DNA from: Branchiostoma floridae
Taxonomy: Eukaryota > Chordata > Leptocardii > Amphioxiformes > Branchiostomatidae
Length of the DNA: 64,000 nucleotides
Direction of reading: 5' to 3'
Assembly: GCF_000003815.2 (NCBI RefSeq)
Contig: NC_049994.1
Span: forward strand, 11,995,332-12,059,331
Below the pieces are notes generated by a model. It was given only the letters and a program-made list of their open reading frames with translations, had not been told where the DNA came from and made no database searches. The position numbers and the translations under genes are program-made. How positions within the stretch are numbered: position 1 is the stretch's first letter; each line of letters begins with the position of its first letter. This document shows, one piece after another, positions 1 to 12,970 of this stretch.

Positions 1-2150
1 AATGATGTAGGGTAGAAGTAGCTTTGAGATGGTCCTTTCCTAAAGCATATCTACATTGAAAATTCCATTTTTTTGCAGGTGAGGTACATGTCGATGGAAT
101 ATTATATGGTGTGTGTGTTTGTAATTGTATCCTTTGAAGTACATTTCATTATTTTGTTTAAGTTAAATGCAGCAGCTATGAATGTACATATAATAGAAGT
201 TATCAGAACACTGTATTTTCTCATAGAAACTAATCATACCCATACATCATAAAGGACTTTGCCCTATACTCACAATAACAGAATGTCTTGATGATTCTTA
301 AACTACTTGGTTAGTACAAATATTTTTTCTGTTTACGACCCATGTCATATATATATATAGCTGGCTAGTTACAGTGTACATATTGAGTGCATCTATGCAC
401 AAAACTTTAAAAGATTCAGATTACTTTCAGCGTATCCTAAGAGAACCTTCTAATTACTTTGTCATGTGCTACGAGGCTGGCCGACAAATTGTGTTTACCA
501 CATCTGACTTAACTTGATTAAACGGTGATACATTGCACACAAATATTACATGTTAGGTAATCGCGCTTTTGCAATCAAATGAGAGGACTGACAAATCTAT
601 TTCCAAACTCATCCATTAGTTTTTCATTACACTCTAATGTGGCACATACGGTTAATATGCCTCAGTGGACATGTGGCGATACCAAAATTGCTTAAGACAT
701 GCACATACATGTACTAATGTAAAAGATTAAGACCTGAGGTGAAGTAAAGGACATATTTTCCCTCACTCTATGATCATATATAGATTCCATTCTGCAAAAG
801 AGGTGACATTGAGTTAGAGGATATAGAAAGTTTTGTGGCTCCCAACATAACTTGTTGTTGGTGGGATAGAACTCTACAAGATTACACACTCAGGTAGATA
901 AAGTTGAACGAACGTATATTTTAATGATGCTCTTCAATTAATACCATTCCAGATCTCTCCTGCTGGATCGCTTAAGAGTTTCAAAAGCCACTTGAGGGCG
1001 TAATTACGGGCGATAATGTCGTCATTACGTCAGTAAGCGATGGTAAGAACCCAATTGAACATTGTGTGATAGAAATCTTCATACTTGACTGAAGCAGATA
1101 AAGTGATATTTTTTTCAATTTCAATTTCTTTGATAAATCAACTTGCATATTAAGTAATATTATATCTAACATGTGCCCCCAAATATGTATTGTAACCTAC
1201 AAGATCATAAACTTGCGAATATGTCAACCATGATATTGGTTACCTTAGGTTTGAATAGCCATTGCACGGGCGCACACATGGGCGAAGTAATTGGTCATCA
1301 TCTATTGCCAAAGGATGAGTAGCCAAAATTGCCCTTTCGTGTATCGCACGATATTGAATCTCATTTTTTACTATCAGAAAAGGGATGTCATCCAGATACA
1401 ATCTTAGTCTTTTTCCCCACTAAGAAGATACAGTAGAAGCTGTTTAATTGCACACCCCAATTGCCAGCATACAATGTATATGGTGCAATTATCCAGGTAG
1501 TGCAACAAAGCAGGATGTGTGATTCTTTGCAATTAACAGAAGTCTATCCATATTGTGCAATAAATTAATTGTCATTAGTGAAACAGAGTACTTTACTCTT
1601 GTGTTATTTGATGTACATGTCTTGTTCATCACCCGGCATTGAGAGTCCAATTGCTGTTCATACAAATGTCATACATACTTTCATTAAAAGACTTTTAAGT
1701 CTGATGTAACTCTTCTGATGTAAGATCCTTAGCTTTCGGGATACCATATGCATACGAAATAATTTTTTTTTAAATTTCTGTTATCAAGAGGCCAATTGAT
1801 GTTTATCCAGATGTCAAAAATAAATCACAGTTTGATAAAAAGATCTATGTTTAGATTCACCAGATATGCTGCTCAAATGGTATGGAATTTTGGCATGTTT
1901 AATGTTTTGTTTACCATAAATACTTATCTGTCGTATCAAACGTATATACTAGCAACTTGAAGATACTTGCAACTATCTTGGTCTGTTTCCTTTGTTGGAC
2001 GATGCTTTTGATATTGGAGAAGAACACCCTGCAGTCTAGTCACGTATGATGTCATACGGGTCTGAGCTTCCTGTGGAGTTTAATGTGTCTGTGGGTCAAA
2101 TTACCAAGCAGAGCATGAGAAAGGTCACTACATGGGGTATGCTTCTATAT
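1..2150. other. Intergenic DNA, no gene recognised
   Basis: AT-rich sequence with only short chance ORFs. No splice-linked coding exon, tRNA or clear terminal repeat was found on either strand. Confidence 0.5.
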
Positions 2151-2159
2151 TGCAGTTGC

Positions 2160-2640
2160 ACTGGCCCAAGAAATATACTTCAAGACCTTCATCATGTATG
2201 TTCGGCCTGTGCTTAACAGGTTGCTTGTTCGAGGAAAGTTAGAAGATGAAGGAAACATGGGATCGTCGACCTGTCCAATAGAATATGCATCAGTCAGAAT
2301 CTGATGAACTATTTCTAAGCGTTAAGCAGATAACGTTCGACAGTCTCTATCTTATTGTTCTGCAGTAGTTGTTGTTTTTATATACATCTTGTGCCTCCAA
2401 AACAAACTTCCTCTGTAACAACACGTTTTGTCATTTCCATGGAAGCAAATCATCCTTTTTCATAACCCACCTCTTAGGAGGAAGTTCCACGCTGAAAGCT
2501 ACTTTCCTAGGACTGCATCGTTATGGAAGAAGCTTCGACGGAATTGCGTCCCTGTGGGGTACAATCTAAAACTTTTCGAGTCAAGGGTAAACGAACATCT
2601 GTCTTCAGAATCCAGTACTGTAATCCCATGAGCCCCAAGT
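2160..2640 (+). mobile_element. Non-LTR retrotransposon (LINE) remnant, C-terminal end of ORF2
   Basis: The reading at 2467-2610 gives RRKFHAESYFPRTASLWKK, then LRRN and YNLKLFESRVNEHLSS. This FPRT-x-x-LWN-x-LP...YNL-x-x-F-x-SRVN pattern is the usual C-terminus of many LINE reverse-transcriptase proteins. Further upstream (about 2175-2225) FKTFIMYVRPVLNR resembles the YKTFVRPxLEYA segment. The frame is broken between these pieces, so this is a dead 3' fragment. The clade cannot be named from so little sequence. Confidence 0.7.
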
Positions 2641-2777
2641 GGACCCATGAGCCTTGTTATGTGGTGAACCATAAGTAGAAAATAAAATCGCTGTCATACG
2701 ACGTTGTGATACTGGTATAACTAAGAAAACAAGCATCAATTGGCTATTTGTGGGTTGGAAAATGAATTTGGGAGTAT

Positions 2778-3365
2778 AGACCGTTTTATGTTAAAAAGGG
2801 AACTTTAAAGGGTCATTTGAGGCCGTAGCAAAGGTTCGATGTTACCTCATTGTCTTTTCCACATTATAAAAGTTGTTCCGTAAAAGGTCTCTGATATGAC
2901 GTTTTTTCGTGAACTACTAGAGACGCCGGTGAAGGAGGTTAATCGTTGCTCTTATTCGCATTCTGTAACAGTATGGAACACGACATCATTACCGTGAAAA
3001 TGCCCACCGCGCAATGGGATTTCAGTTTAGGAGCATGTGGAAGACATGTGGCGCCAGATCTGGCGACGGTGGTGCAAATAGCTAGTGTTTATGTTACAAA
3101 AATGGAACTATAAAGAGTCATTTGAGGCCATTGCAGCAGTAGGTTGTTATCTTATCGTCTATTCCATATCATAGGAAGCCGTTTTATGTTAAAAAGGGAA
3201 CTTTATAGGGTCATTTGAGGCCGTAGCGAAGGTTCGATGTTACCTCATTGTCTTTTCCACATTATAAGTACTAGGCATTTTATGTTAAAAAATAAACTTT
3301 GAAGGGCCATTTGAGGCCTGTAGCGAAGGTAAGTTGTTACCGTATAGTCTATGCCATATTATAGG
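2778..3365. repeat. Four diverged copies of a ~90-bp repeat
   Basis: Copies start near 2778, 3086, 3180 and 3277. Each contains TTTTATGTTAAAAA, then AACTTTAAAGGGTCATTTGAGG and a GTTACCTCATTGTCTTTTCC-like end. The last three are adjacent; the first is separated by about 210 bp of unrelated sequence. No coding capacity. Confidence 0.75.
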
Positions 3366-3444
3366 AAGGCAGATGCAGAGCCCATACGTCTCTATGCACT
3401 GACTTTAACCTCTCCCACTCACATTACAAGTATGTACATTTAGA

Positions 3445-6400
3445 CCCTTGTACTCCGGGTTGGATAAGGAGGGTCATGTTAAGTGCCTTTTCCAAGGACA
3501 CATCGTCTAGCCAGAATTGCCAGGAAGCCAACCCGTAAACTGTTTCAATTCCGTGTCATATCCATTAGACAATTAAGCGTCTCCAGTCTCCCATGAGGTC
3601 ATATTCCCCTTTGACCATATTCTCTCCTGTCCCATCATATTACCCTCTCAAATATAGACAGACTAAATGATTTACTTTTTCAATAAAACTTATCATCGGA
3701 TTTCAAGATGTCCGGGGTTAGCAACAGTCGTGTTGGCTGTTAGCAGACCAAGACATGTCGACATGGAACTTCCTTTAACGAACCAGCTCTCTCACGAATG
3801 CCTATCGGATGCAAAGCAGGGAGTCCAATTGCCAATTTCAAAATGAAAGCGCCAAGGACTCCAGGAAGATCCCGACTGTGCGGACTTGGATAATGTCAAG
3901 GCACAAGTTCTCTATAGAGGTACTGATTAACTTCTGGAACCTTCTGCCATACACTATAAAGACTTCAAACTTTCAACCCCAAATGTAAAACTTGGTCTGA
4001 CCTCTGACATTCTAATAATGAGTTACTGGGGCAAACTGGACTATGACTTGTATCATTATTATCGTTAGTTTTATCGTTATCTTTTTCTTCATTGTTTACA
4101 CCATTATTATCACCATTATATATCTATCATTGTATGTTGTCAATCTTTATTTGCATGTGGCTGTATGTACACGCATGTACATTACTTATTATCTATTTGT
4201 AAAGCAGGACCTCACTGGAAAGCACGTCCGACAGTTACTAAGAAATGGCAGAAAATATAAATAAAAAATAGATAAGAACTAAAAGGACACCTGTTATTTC
4301 TATATAATGCATTCAAAACCAGCTAAGGACTTCACTGAATGCAAGGTACTAGCTCTAACTTATGTAGATTCTACTAATATCGACCTTCAACTTACCGTTA
4401 CCCAGCCAGAGGATTTTATTTGGGATTCACGTAAGCCCGTTGACTGACTTTATCTTCGTGCATCAAAGACGCTTCTTACAGCTGATAGCATTTTAAAAGA
4501 GTTGAAGATGGATTATAATCTTTCATTTCAGCATCGGATGTAACATCCATTGGCATAATACCGGCCGGTTTTCTGCAATTTCTCAAGCAATGCTAATTTG
4601 GCAAATGATCAACGTATCATTTTCTCCAGTTACATGTTGCTGTTACAGCTTACCTTTGCCACTTCTTCTGTGTATATTATTTTGTCTCTCTTGTCCTGCT
4701 ATAATCATAATATCGTAATTGGAACACACCGCGGAATTGCACGGAGAACGGGCGCGTGGTTGGAAGGGGGTGCAATAATACCGGCCGAACGAAACACGGC
4801 ACAATTAACTGCCGCTATGTACCTTTATACATCCTCTGTTGTTCCTTCCTTTCCAGTTAGTAGTTGCACAAAACAAAAACCTGCATGAGCATACAAAAAG
4901 TCATGAGAAAATGGGCGTATACTGACAAGAATTTTCATTTAATTTTGGTCCGTCACAACCGCTATGACGTGAAACTTGACTGCTGGCGTAGCATTAAAAA
5001 TGGCGGGAAAATGGCGGCGTACGTTCAATTTGACCCATTCAGCCGTAGATCCGGGCGATAATGCAACGGTTCTTCACACTTTTACACGAGTTGTAGGTCA
5101 CCGAAAGAATTTCAAGATTGCTGTTGAATCATGCTCGTCTTGTGCCGTGAGCACGTGTGATTATTATCTACAAATCTGGCGATGAACGTGACAGTGTGTT
5201 TGTCCCACGACGAGCTCGCCTGCCCCGAAAATGAACTGAAAACTTTTGGCCTTGTTGTCTTCGAATGAATAGTTATCGATGCTTTGTAAATGATGTATTG
5301 GACACCTAGATGTCTGAAGTGTGCATACCTCAGAAATAACTATTGTTGCATGTGTAAATCTCTTTAAATTCCATTATTTTTTATCGGCCGGTATAAGTCT
5401 TACGGCCGGTATTATGCCAATGCATGTTATACTTATGACGTCTAGTATGCTATGACGACTTTTATCAAGATAAGATCCTTTTACTCCGGGTTGGATAAGG
5501 AGTGTCATGTTAAGTGCCTTTTCCAAGGACACATCGTCTAGCCAGAATTGCCAGGAAGCCAACCCGTGAACCGTTTCAATCCCGTGTCATATCCATTAGA
5601 CAATCAAGCGTCTCCAGTCTTCCATGAGGTCATATTTCCCTTTGACCATATTCTCTCCTGTCTCATCATATTACCCTCTGAAATATAGAGTGACTGACTA
5701 AATTATTTACTTTTTCAATAAAACTTATCATCGGATTTCAAGATGTCCGGGGTTAGCAACAGTCATGTTGACTGTTAGCAGACCCAGACATGTCGACATG
5801 GAACTTCCTTTAACGAACCACCTCTCTCACGAATGCCTATCGGATGCAAAGCAGGGAGTCCAATTGCCAATTTCAAAATGAAAGCGCCAAGGACTCCAGG
5901 AAGATCCCGACTGTGCGGACTTGAATAATGTCAAGGCACAAGTTCTCTATAGAGGTACTAATTAACTTCTGGAACCTTCTGCCATACACTATAAAGACTT
6001 CAAACTTTCAACCCCAAATGTAAAACTTGGTCTGACCTCTGACATTCTAATAATGAGTTACTGGAGCGAACTGGACTATGACTTGTATCATTATTATCGT
6101 TAGTTTTATCGTTATCTTTTTCTTCATTGTTTACACCATTATTATCACCATTATATATCTATCATTGTATGTTGTCAATCTTTATTTGCATGTGGCTGTA
6201 TGTACACGTACATTACTTATTATCTATTTGTAACGCAGGACCCAACTGGAAAGCACGGACAGTTACTAAATAATGGCAGAAAATATAAATAAAAAATAGA
6301 TAAAAACTAAAAGGACACCTGTTATTTCTATATAATGTATTCAAAAACAGCTAAGGACTTCACTGAATGCAAGGTACTAGCTCTAACTTATGTAGATTCT

Positions 6401-6615
6401 ACTAATATCGACCTTCAACTTACCGTTACCCAGCCAGAGGATTTTATTTGGGATTCACGTAAGCCCGTTGACTGACTTTATCTTCGTGCATCGAAGACAC
6501 TTCTTACAGCTGATAACATTTTAAAAGAGTTGAGGATGGATTATAATTTTTCATTTCAGCATCGGATGTATACTTATGACGTCTAGTACGCTATGACGAC
6601 TTTTATAAAGATAAG
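3445..6615. repeat. 1.14-kb tandem segmental duplication holding a LINE 3' fragment
   Basis: Unit 1 (3445-5475) and unit 2 (5476 to about 6615) are near identical over their whole length once an 885-bp element in unit 1 (4543-5427) is removed. Each unit contains a degenerate LINE end: a reading at about 3897-3988 and 5937-6028 gives RHKFSIEVLINFWNLLPYTI, the RT C-terminal NFWNxLP pattern. Each unit also has a short T/A-rich microsatellite (ATTATTATCG, CACCATTATTATC). Small differences (for example GCATGTACATTAC against a shorter form near 6205) show they have begun to diverge. Confidence 0.88.
4543..5427. mobile_element. 885-bp non-autonomous TIR element (MITE-like) with TA target duplication
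   Basis: Ends are inverted repeats: ACATCCATTGGCATAATACC and CCGGCC inward at the left, and the same read back from 5427 (ACATGCATTGGCATAATACC) at the right. Flanks are TA at 4541-4542 and 5428-5429. The second copy of the duplicated segment has the uninterrupted site GGATG-TA-TACTTATG at 6566-6580, so insertion and TA duplication are directly seen. A subterminal CCGGCCG motif recurs near 4778 and 5384. No transposase is encoded. TA duplication fits Tc1/mariner-type mobilisation. Confidence 0.9.
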
Positions 6616-6619
6616 ATCT

Positions 6620-9275
6620 TTTACTCAGTAAAGTTTCTTTTATTGTGATAATTCATTCGACGTAGAGTATTAATTTTACTTAGGATGGGGCTTCAACACC
6701 AACATCTGCAAACCAAAATAACAGTCTGAACTACTGTACGTCGTAGGCTGCGTTTCACAATCTTGTACACTGTCATGGAGAGACTGGGACCCCAAGAGCT
6801 TTCAACCTTCCTCATCTAAGTATGGAGACTGATTTGTAAAACATGAGAAGTACCGATAAGAGCTCAGTGTTTTCTGTTACTTTGCATAGAAACCAGACAC
6901 CTTCAACTGCATGGTAACTGAGTTCTCAGTGCTCTAATGATAGAACCACGTTGGTGCATATTCATGCATGAACAGAATTAATATGTTCGCAATTCTCCTG
7001 ACTTTAGGAGCATTTTTCACCATGCTTCTAGAGACCAAAATGGTGGAAGAGCTGTCAGAAGCATGATGTTACCAGGGTATGATCATTATCAATCTACATG
7101 TCACAAAGCAAAGAACCCTGCTTAAAAAAACACAGAGAACCGGAATACCAATGAATACATTACACAGAAAAGCCTTGTGTGATTGCCTATTCAGACATTT
7201 TAAAAGCAAAAAAGCAAGTGCGATACTGCAGAATAATTGCACCGCGTAGGAACAGTTGAAAAATAGTCGCTATTTTCGATACTGAATACGGACGGTTGAA
7301 CCGTCAATCTGCCTGATTGGCGTGAATTATCCCCACTGACGTCCATGTAATATAAAAGACGCCGTTTTATTCATTTCATAACAGAGATGGTAACAAAAAC
7401 CGTTAGTGAGATTTGTGCACGTGTACTGAACAGAACCTTATTCAATTGGCATAGTTCATTCTACTTGAAAGCCATAGTACCTTATTCAGTCGTGAGGTAA
7501 CTAGGTGGCAATACAATTACTTGGTACTGATAATGATGAGAAAAAATAATGGTTTTTCTAGTCATGTATCTAGTACATAGATGCAGTAGTCTAACACTGA
7601 CGACATAATATAGAATTGGCCGCTCACCAGAGTTCTAATAGGGACGCTTGAAACGCCATTCTCTTCTTTGCAAACTCCGATGAGAACTAAGTTTCCTGCC
7701 TATTCACAAACTGGACAGACACGGAAAAAGAATAGATGTGTGCACTGCCATGAACAGGAAAATAGTTTTGAATCACTCTATAGCTAGTAGAATAGACACA
7801 TGTATTAACATATGCCCCGTGCAAAGCAACGTCCTTCATTTATAAACAACAACCATTATTGTGCACATCTTATGCAACGGATGCAGTGGAGGATTGAATG
7901 CATTTTCTTAACTGCGTCGAGCTCATTATGAGTATCTAATGTCACATTCTGTAAAAGAGGGACACATCAGCTAGATATTTGCTATAAAACAAGGATGACA
8001 TCCACTTAGCATCAACACCATGCACACAACTTAATCCTCTTCAACTCCAGATCCAGTGCTAAAACTTCTTGGTCTACCCTGTACTTTGCAGTTATAAACT
8101 TGAAGGAAGTCAGGCAGATAATTGACTACCTCCTTGCCTAATGAAAGAATCACTGGGGCTTCCCCATAAATCCAGGCTATTTAAAAAAGGAATCATCAGG
8201 ACTTAATGTACTTTGGTAGGTCCCCAGTTGTTGAACTTCGTTTTGATCGGTGGCCAAGTTCTGAGCCATCTAAACCAGGCGAACGATGCGGTAGAGTAAT
8301 GATAGCATTTCGTTCTCTTTCCGAATTGATATCAATGTGAAGGCCACGCGCGAAAAAGTTTCCAAACTGTTATCGCCTTTTAAGAAAACCGCCTCAAAGT
8401 CTAGATCTTCAAAGGTCATCAATAGACTTCAGCATGTTAACGTTAAGCTAAGGGCACAACCCACCGTACATGCACGTCCATACAAAGGTGCAACAAGGTC
8501 AATGCCCTGGTGCTAGAATGAAGCAACGACTGTTGTCGAACAAACTAATTTTGGAGCGACACGCATAACAAGCCAAATTCATTACTTGAAAAACAGAAAC
8601 GTGGAGGTACAAAGCGCAATTAGTACGCGGTAAGAGGTTGTGCTAAGTACTATTTAGTACTACTAATCATTGAAAACCGAATGTTCCCTATAGACAGACC
8701 CTTGGTGAATCAGCTTATGGGATTAGAAAAGGTCAAATGGTTAAAGTTTATTAGGATTAAGAAGAGTTAAAAGTAATTCATGCATTCCTTATCACAAGAC
8801 GAAGTTGAAGAACAGCCCACTGTCCATACAGCTTCATAAAGGCTATAAGGATTTTACCTTGCCACCAAGAAATGAGGGATCATTAAATGTCATTGACCTG
8901 GTAGTTTGAAGGGGGAGACATTATTGGGTGAGCTGCCGTAGGAGTGACAAGCAGAACAAGATGATTTTTGTGCATCAGGAAAATTGGTGTGCAACTGCTG
9001 CAGTTTAAAACAATCATAGAACTCCAAACATTTGAGATTAACAGGATCCAAAATGAACAAAGAACAAGAAATTCATGAAGTTTTGCAAATTTCACAAAGC
9101 ACAATGCACTGCTAATAGCCCTTGAAAATTTCCGACGATCTTTACTTCATTAACAAAGGACTACCTAAAAGGTAAAGCGGGGAAATGAATGTCAATTCCC
9201 TGGTTCTTTTATGAAACAGCATCTTTCGAATCATAGAGCTTTGGAGTGACGACCATTACAAGCCCTTTGTCATGG
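6620..9275. other. Intergenic DNA, no gene; weak degenerate repeats
   Basis: No supportable coding exon. A diverged motif (GTCAATGCCCTGG ... TTTGGAGCGACACGCATAAC) near 8490-8580 recurs near 9189-9260 and 10304-10380, so parts of 8.4-10.4 kb look like old copies of one repeat into which the mariner element at 9280 inserted. Confidence 0.4.
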
Positions 9276-9279
9276 ACTA

Positions 9280-9857
9280 CGAGGGGCGTGCAATTAGTAA
9301 TGGTCCTGACCCATTTCCCATAGCAGGAGATTAATGAAACTTGGCACAGTTATTAGTCTTTCTCTTCATAGGAATCACCCAGAGTTATGCATTTCTCCCA
9401 TCGTTTGATGCAGCTCTGGACACCGATTTTGTAGGACACCCCAGGTTGGTCCTCCAACTGATGCCTCATCAATGGCACAAGAGGGACGACCAGGTCTGGA
9501 AGCTGTTTCCACAGACTTCCAGCCACATTTGAATTCAGGATGCCAGCGTTTTACAAGGTCATATGATGGGGCATCATCACCATAAGTTTCATTTATTTCA
9601 TCAAAAGTCTTCTTTGGTGTGCGTCCTTTCAAATACAAAAACCGGATCACTGCGCGACACTCAACTGGTTCCATTTCACACCTGGTCCATTTCGCACCTG
9701 ACTAAGTTCAAACACCAGTAAATCAGAAACCACAATTAGTTCAGAGCTGTCTTTTGCAACATAACCCATAGAGATATGAATTATTACACATACAAAATTT
9801 CATTTAGATCAGACAACTGGAAGTGGGTCAGGACCATTACTTATTGCACGCCCCTCG
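9280..9857 (-). mobile_element. Internally deleted mariner element with long terminal inverted repeats
   Basis: Terminal inverted repeats of about 38 bp start CGAGGGGCGTGCAATTAGTA at 9280 and are mirrored to 9857; TA lies on both sides (9278-9279, 9858-9859). On the minus strand, 9674-9375 encodes the N-terminus of a mariner transposase: ECRAVIRFLYLKGRTPKK, DDAPSYDLVKRWHPEFKCG and ETASRPGRPS, the paired helix-turn-helix region. Full mariners are about 1.3 kb; here the catalytic DDD/E domain is missing and the reading becomes unrelated after DEASV. The element is non-autonomous. Confidence 0.92.
9375..9674 (-). pseudogene. Truncated mariner transposase (DNA-binding N-terminus only)
   Basis: ORF of 99 codons starting ATG at 9674. 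The first about 73 residues match the mariner helix-turn-helix region (RFLYLKG, KRWHPEFK, SRPGRPS); the remainder (GGPTWGVLQNRCPELH) comes from across an internal deletion. It cannot be catalytic. A short DNA-binding protein could in principle still be made, but nothing in the sequence shows expression. Confidence 0.85.
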
Positions 9858-9896
9858 TAGCAAGTACGTTTGCATCATTATTACTACTCACTGCAT

Positions 9897-9956
9897 TTAG
9901 CCCCAATGGGGCATGAATATGCAATAAACTTCATTGTCATTGTCATTGTCATTACT
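9897..9956 (+). repeat. LINE-like 3' terminus with TCATTG repeats
   Basis: GCAATAAACTTCATTGTCAT followed by further TCATTG units at 9933-9955. The short 3' tandem tail after an AATAAA-like signal is typical of L2/CR1-type LINE ends and of SINEs that share them. No coding part is attached. Confidence 0.5.
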
Positions 9957-9959
9957 ACT

Positions 9960-12265
9960 AATAGAAAACCAAATAGAAAGTTGCTTTTAGCTTTTACTCA
10001 TAAATGATCGAAATAACATTAAAATTAAAACCAAGGGGGTCTTCAAATCCGACTGGACTGTCTATGCCCAGTGCATAACAACTTGGCGAGAGCTACAGTA
10101 ACTGTATCCATCATACATCAGCAAATCATACCAGCAAACGTCTGATTGTCTTGCAGGAATAAACTTAAGGTATGAAGAAGAATCTATCTTTATTGTGGAC
10201 TGTCTGTAGCACCTCAAAAAGATTAAAAACATTTAACGTTTACCATTTTACGAAGAGAGAGAGAGAGAGAGAATATTTGCTCACACAAATTTACAAGGAC
10301 GATAATGTCATTGCCCTGTCACGTTTATGCAACAGCGCCTCTTGAATCATCTGTATTTGGAGCGACAGGCATAAGAAGCTACAAATGTAGTTTACTGATA
10401 GAGCAACAATAGAGTTGGTTTGAAAATTGCCATAATTACTACAAATCAACCGGATATTCCTTGGAGCTTGAGATTTAAAGTGCTTGAAACTAAGATAAAA
10501 GGATGAGGTTTGTGAGTTATTCATAGGACATTTATAGGTAAATCGTAATGTTTCATTACTGCCTATACGGGCTGAATGAGGTACTGAAGATCACAGTCCT
10601 TAATTGGTAGCGTCAGATAAGAATTCTAACCTTGGAGCTTAAAATAGGCTCACATGCATGGAGAATAGCTTACAGAAATGGCAATCCAAATAAAGTAAAT
10701 TTAAAGTAAAAATTATTTACATTTCAGTTGGTGCTGTTCGTGTTTGCTCTCAACAAGTCATTCATAACACTCAAATTAAGGCATTCAGAGTTCCCGAAAC
10801 AGAAAAAGATCAACGTATAGCTATGCATTGAGGTATGAACATGCTAAGAGCTCAAACCTGGTATCTAGGAAACAAGCATTTCGAGTAGCCAGGACATCAA
10901 CGATGCTTTCTCAGTACTTAGAGCAATAATAATTAATTTTTGTTGTGTGCGACATAGCCATAGGAGCAGAAGCTGGCTTCCTTGACCAAGTTATTGGCGT
11001 TTTGTTCACATACCAAACGTTCCTTGAGACAATGTACTTATTTTCACCGAAACTTTTCTTTGTTTTTATTCTAAATGTGTGTGCTTGTGGCAATCGTTGT
11101 GTTAATAATGCATTGCAAACTTGTAAATACTAAACGTCTTTGAGAATCATGTAGACTATCCGCCATTGGCCTTACGTCTTACATTGTTTACGTGAACGCA
11201 TACTTATTTTATGTATCGGTACAATAGAGGTGATGTAACTCTCCCACGAGACTGCGCGGTTTTACGTCGTTATCCGGTCCTCGGATCCGTAATAACCCTG
11301 GCACGGCGTAACGCCGATGTTGTGTGGGTGGCCAGGAAATTATCCGAGCTGCAGCAAATCTCATTTGCAGCCAGCTAGCCATCTTATCGTCCCTCTAAAT
11401 TACTGCTATCCTGCCTTACTTTAAGCCATAAGTACCACCTGTAGCCAACGGGCGCTTCCTTTAACTGAACCAAACTTTGTAATTTGTTTCATCGTCGTAT
11501 ATGCCGATGTAACTGATTTGAGCTTTGGGCAAGGTAACATCTGAATTATCTTTCACCGTAGCCTAAGGCGAATTCATGATTGGAAGGAAATGCTTTGTAA
11601 TAGCCAAGAGCCACACGGTCCTTTGTACATCGGTTCCCTTCTTTTATAATGAATGGATAGATGGATGAATGAATGTTTCTTTGTTGTCTTAAGCAGAAAG
11701 TGCACATTTGCACATATCTATATTACAAGACATCAAGGGAGATTTCCAGCCTTGGGTGTATTTTGCATGGTTGTCAAGACTACAAAGTAAAAATTGAAAT
11801 TAGGTTTTGTTCAGCATAGCGGCTTTCAGCACTACACCTTATGATGTGCCGTGTAAGAAAATTATTGCTGTGGACAACATACCACACAACTTCTGTAACT
11901 GGCAGCCTTTCAAATTACTGCACACGTCTTTAAAGTTAAATCATGAAGGTGATTACAGCGCAGCGGACTGTGGATGTAAAATGATATTGATGCAGTGGAG
12001 ATGGCGCCACCAGCAAGACAAGTCTGAAATCATAGTAGTAATGGTGGCAATTTTTCATCCTTGTCATCTGGGGAGTAATTTCAAAACACGTCACCTCCAG
12101 CTAACAGAAAAAGGAGCAAATAGGGTTATTAAGGATGTGCACTTTTGTAGCTGTAGAAGGAACTTTCAGTTCATCACCAAGTCACTGAAAGGCCTGAGGG
12201 GCATTCCCTGTAGAGTTCTACCCACTACACACTCATTAAGAATGAAAGCAATCTTCATAGTGTCA
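9960..12265. other. Intergenic DNA, no gene recognised
   Basis: Includes a GA microsatellite at 10254-10272 and a GC-richer patch near 11250-11350 without coding signal. The longest open frame (11807-12268) begins at TTG, has no known domain and no codon-like pattern. Confidence 0.5.
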
Positions 12266-12269
12266 TGAA

Positions 12270-12970
12270 AACCACACATTCAGAAGCAATGAGATAAATG
12301 CACATTCAGCAGGAGGGGGAAGGTGATTTTAACATTGAAACAAGGACTACACATTGAGTAGAAAGCAATGGACTATTTCATAGTGTTCCACAGAATAGAC
12401 ATTAAGCACCAAGGAGAGGACCGTTCTTTATACTGTTCTGCAGACTCCACATTTAGCACCAAGGAGAGAACCATTCTTTAAAATGTTCCACAGACTACAT
12501 ATTCAGCACCAAGGAGAGAACCATTCTTCATAGTGTTCTACTGGCTAAGCATGCTGCATTAAGAGGAGGGCCCTTCTTCATAGTGATCAAAGGACTACAC
12601 ATTCAGCAAGATCATTTTTAACTGTTACATCAACATTCAGCACCAAAGAAGGGACCATTTCTCCACTGTTTTACAGACTAAAAAGTTTGTACCATGGATT
12701 GAACCATTCAGTGAAGTTCTAAAGACTAAACATTCCTATATAGCAACTGGGAGAGGACAATTCTTCATAGCAAAGGGACAACCATAAATTCAACATGAAG
12801 TAGAGCTAGAGGACCATTTAATAGTGTTCTACCAATGAAAAATTCGGCAAAGGAGAGCACTATTTTGCAGCATTTCAAAATATACACATTCAGAACATGG
12901 GGAAGGACCATTCTTTATGAATTTCTAAAGACTACAGACTCAGCACAAATTAAGTACCCATCCTTTTTAC
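12270..12970. repeat. Degenerate minisatellite, ~50-60 bp units (same family as 22528-23175)
   Basis: About a dozen units of the form CACATTCAGCACCAAGGAGAGG-ACCATTCTT-(A/T-rich)-GTTCTACAGACTA. Units vary in length and sequence. The same core forms a much more regular array 10 kb away inside LMLN intron 16. Confidence 0.85.

Noticed and set aside
11807-12268. 153-codon plus-strand ORF
   Set aside because: Starts at TTG, no known domain, no splice context, next to a minisatellite.
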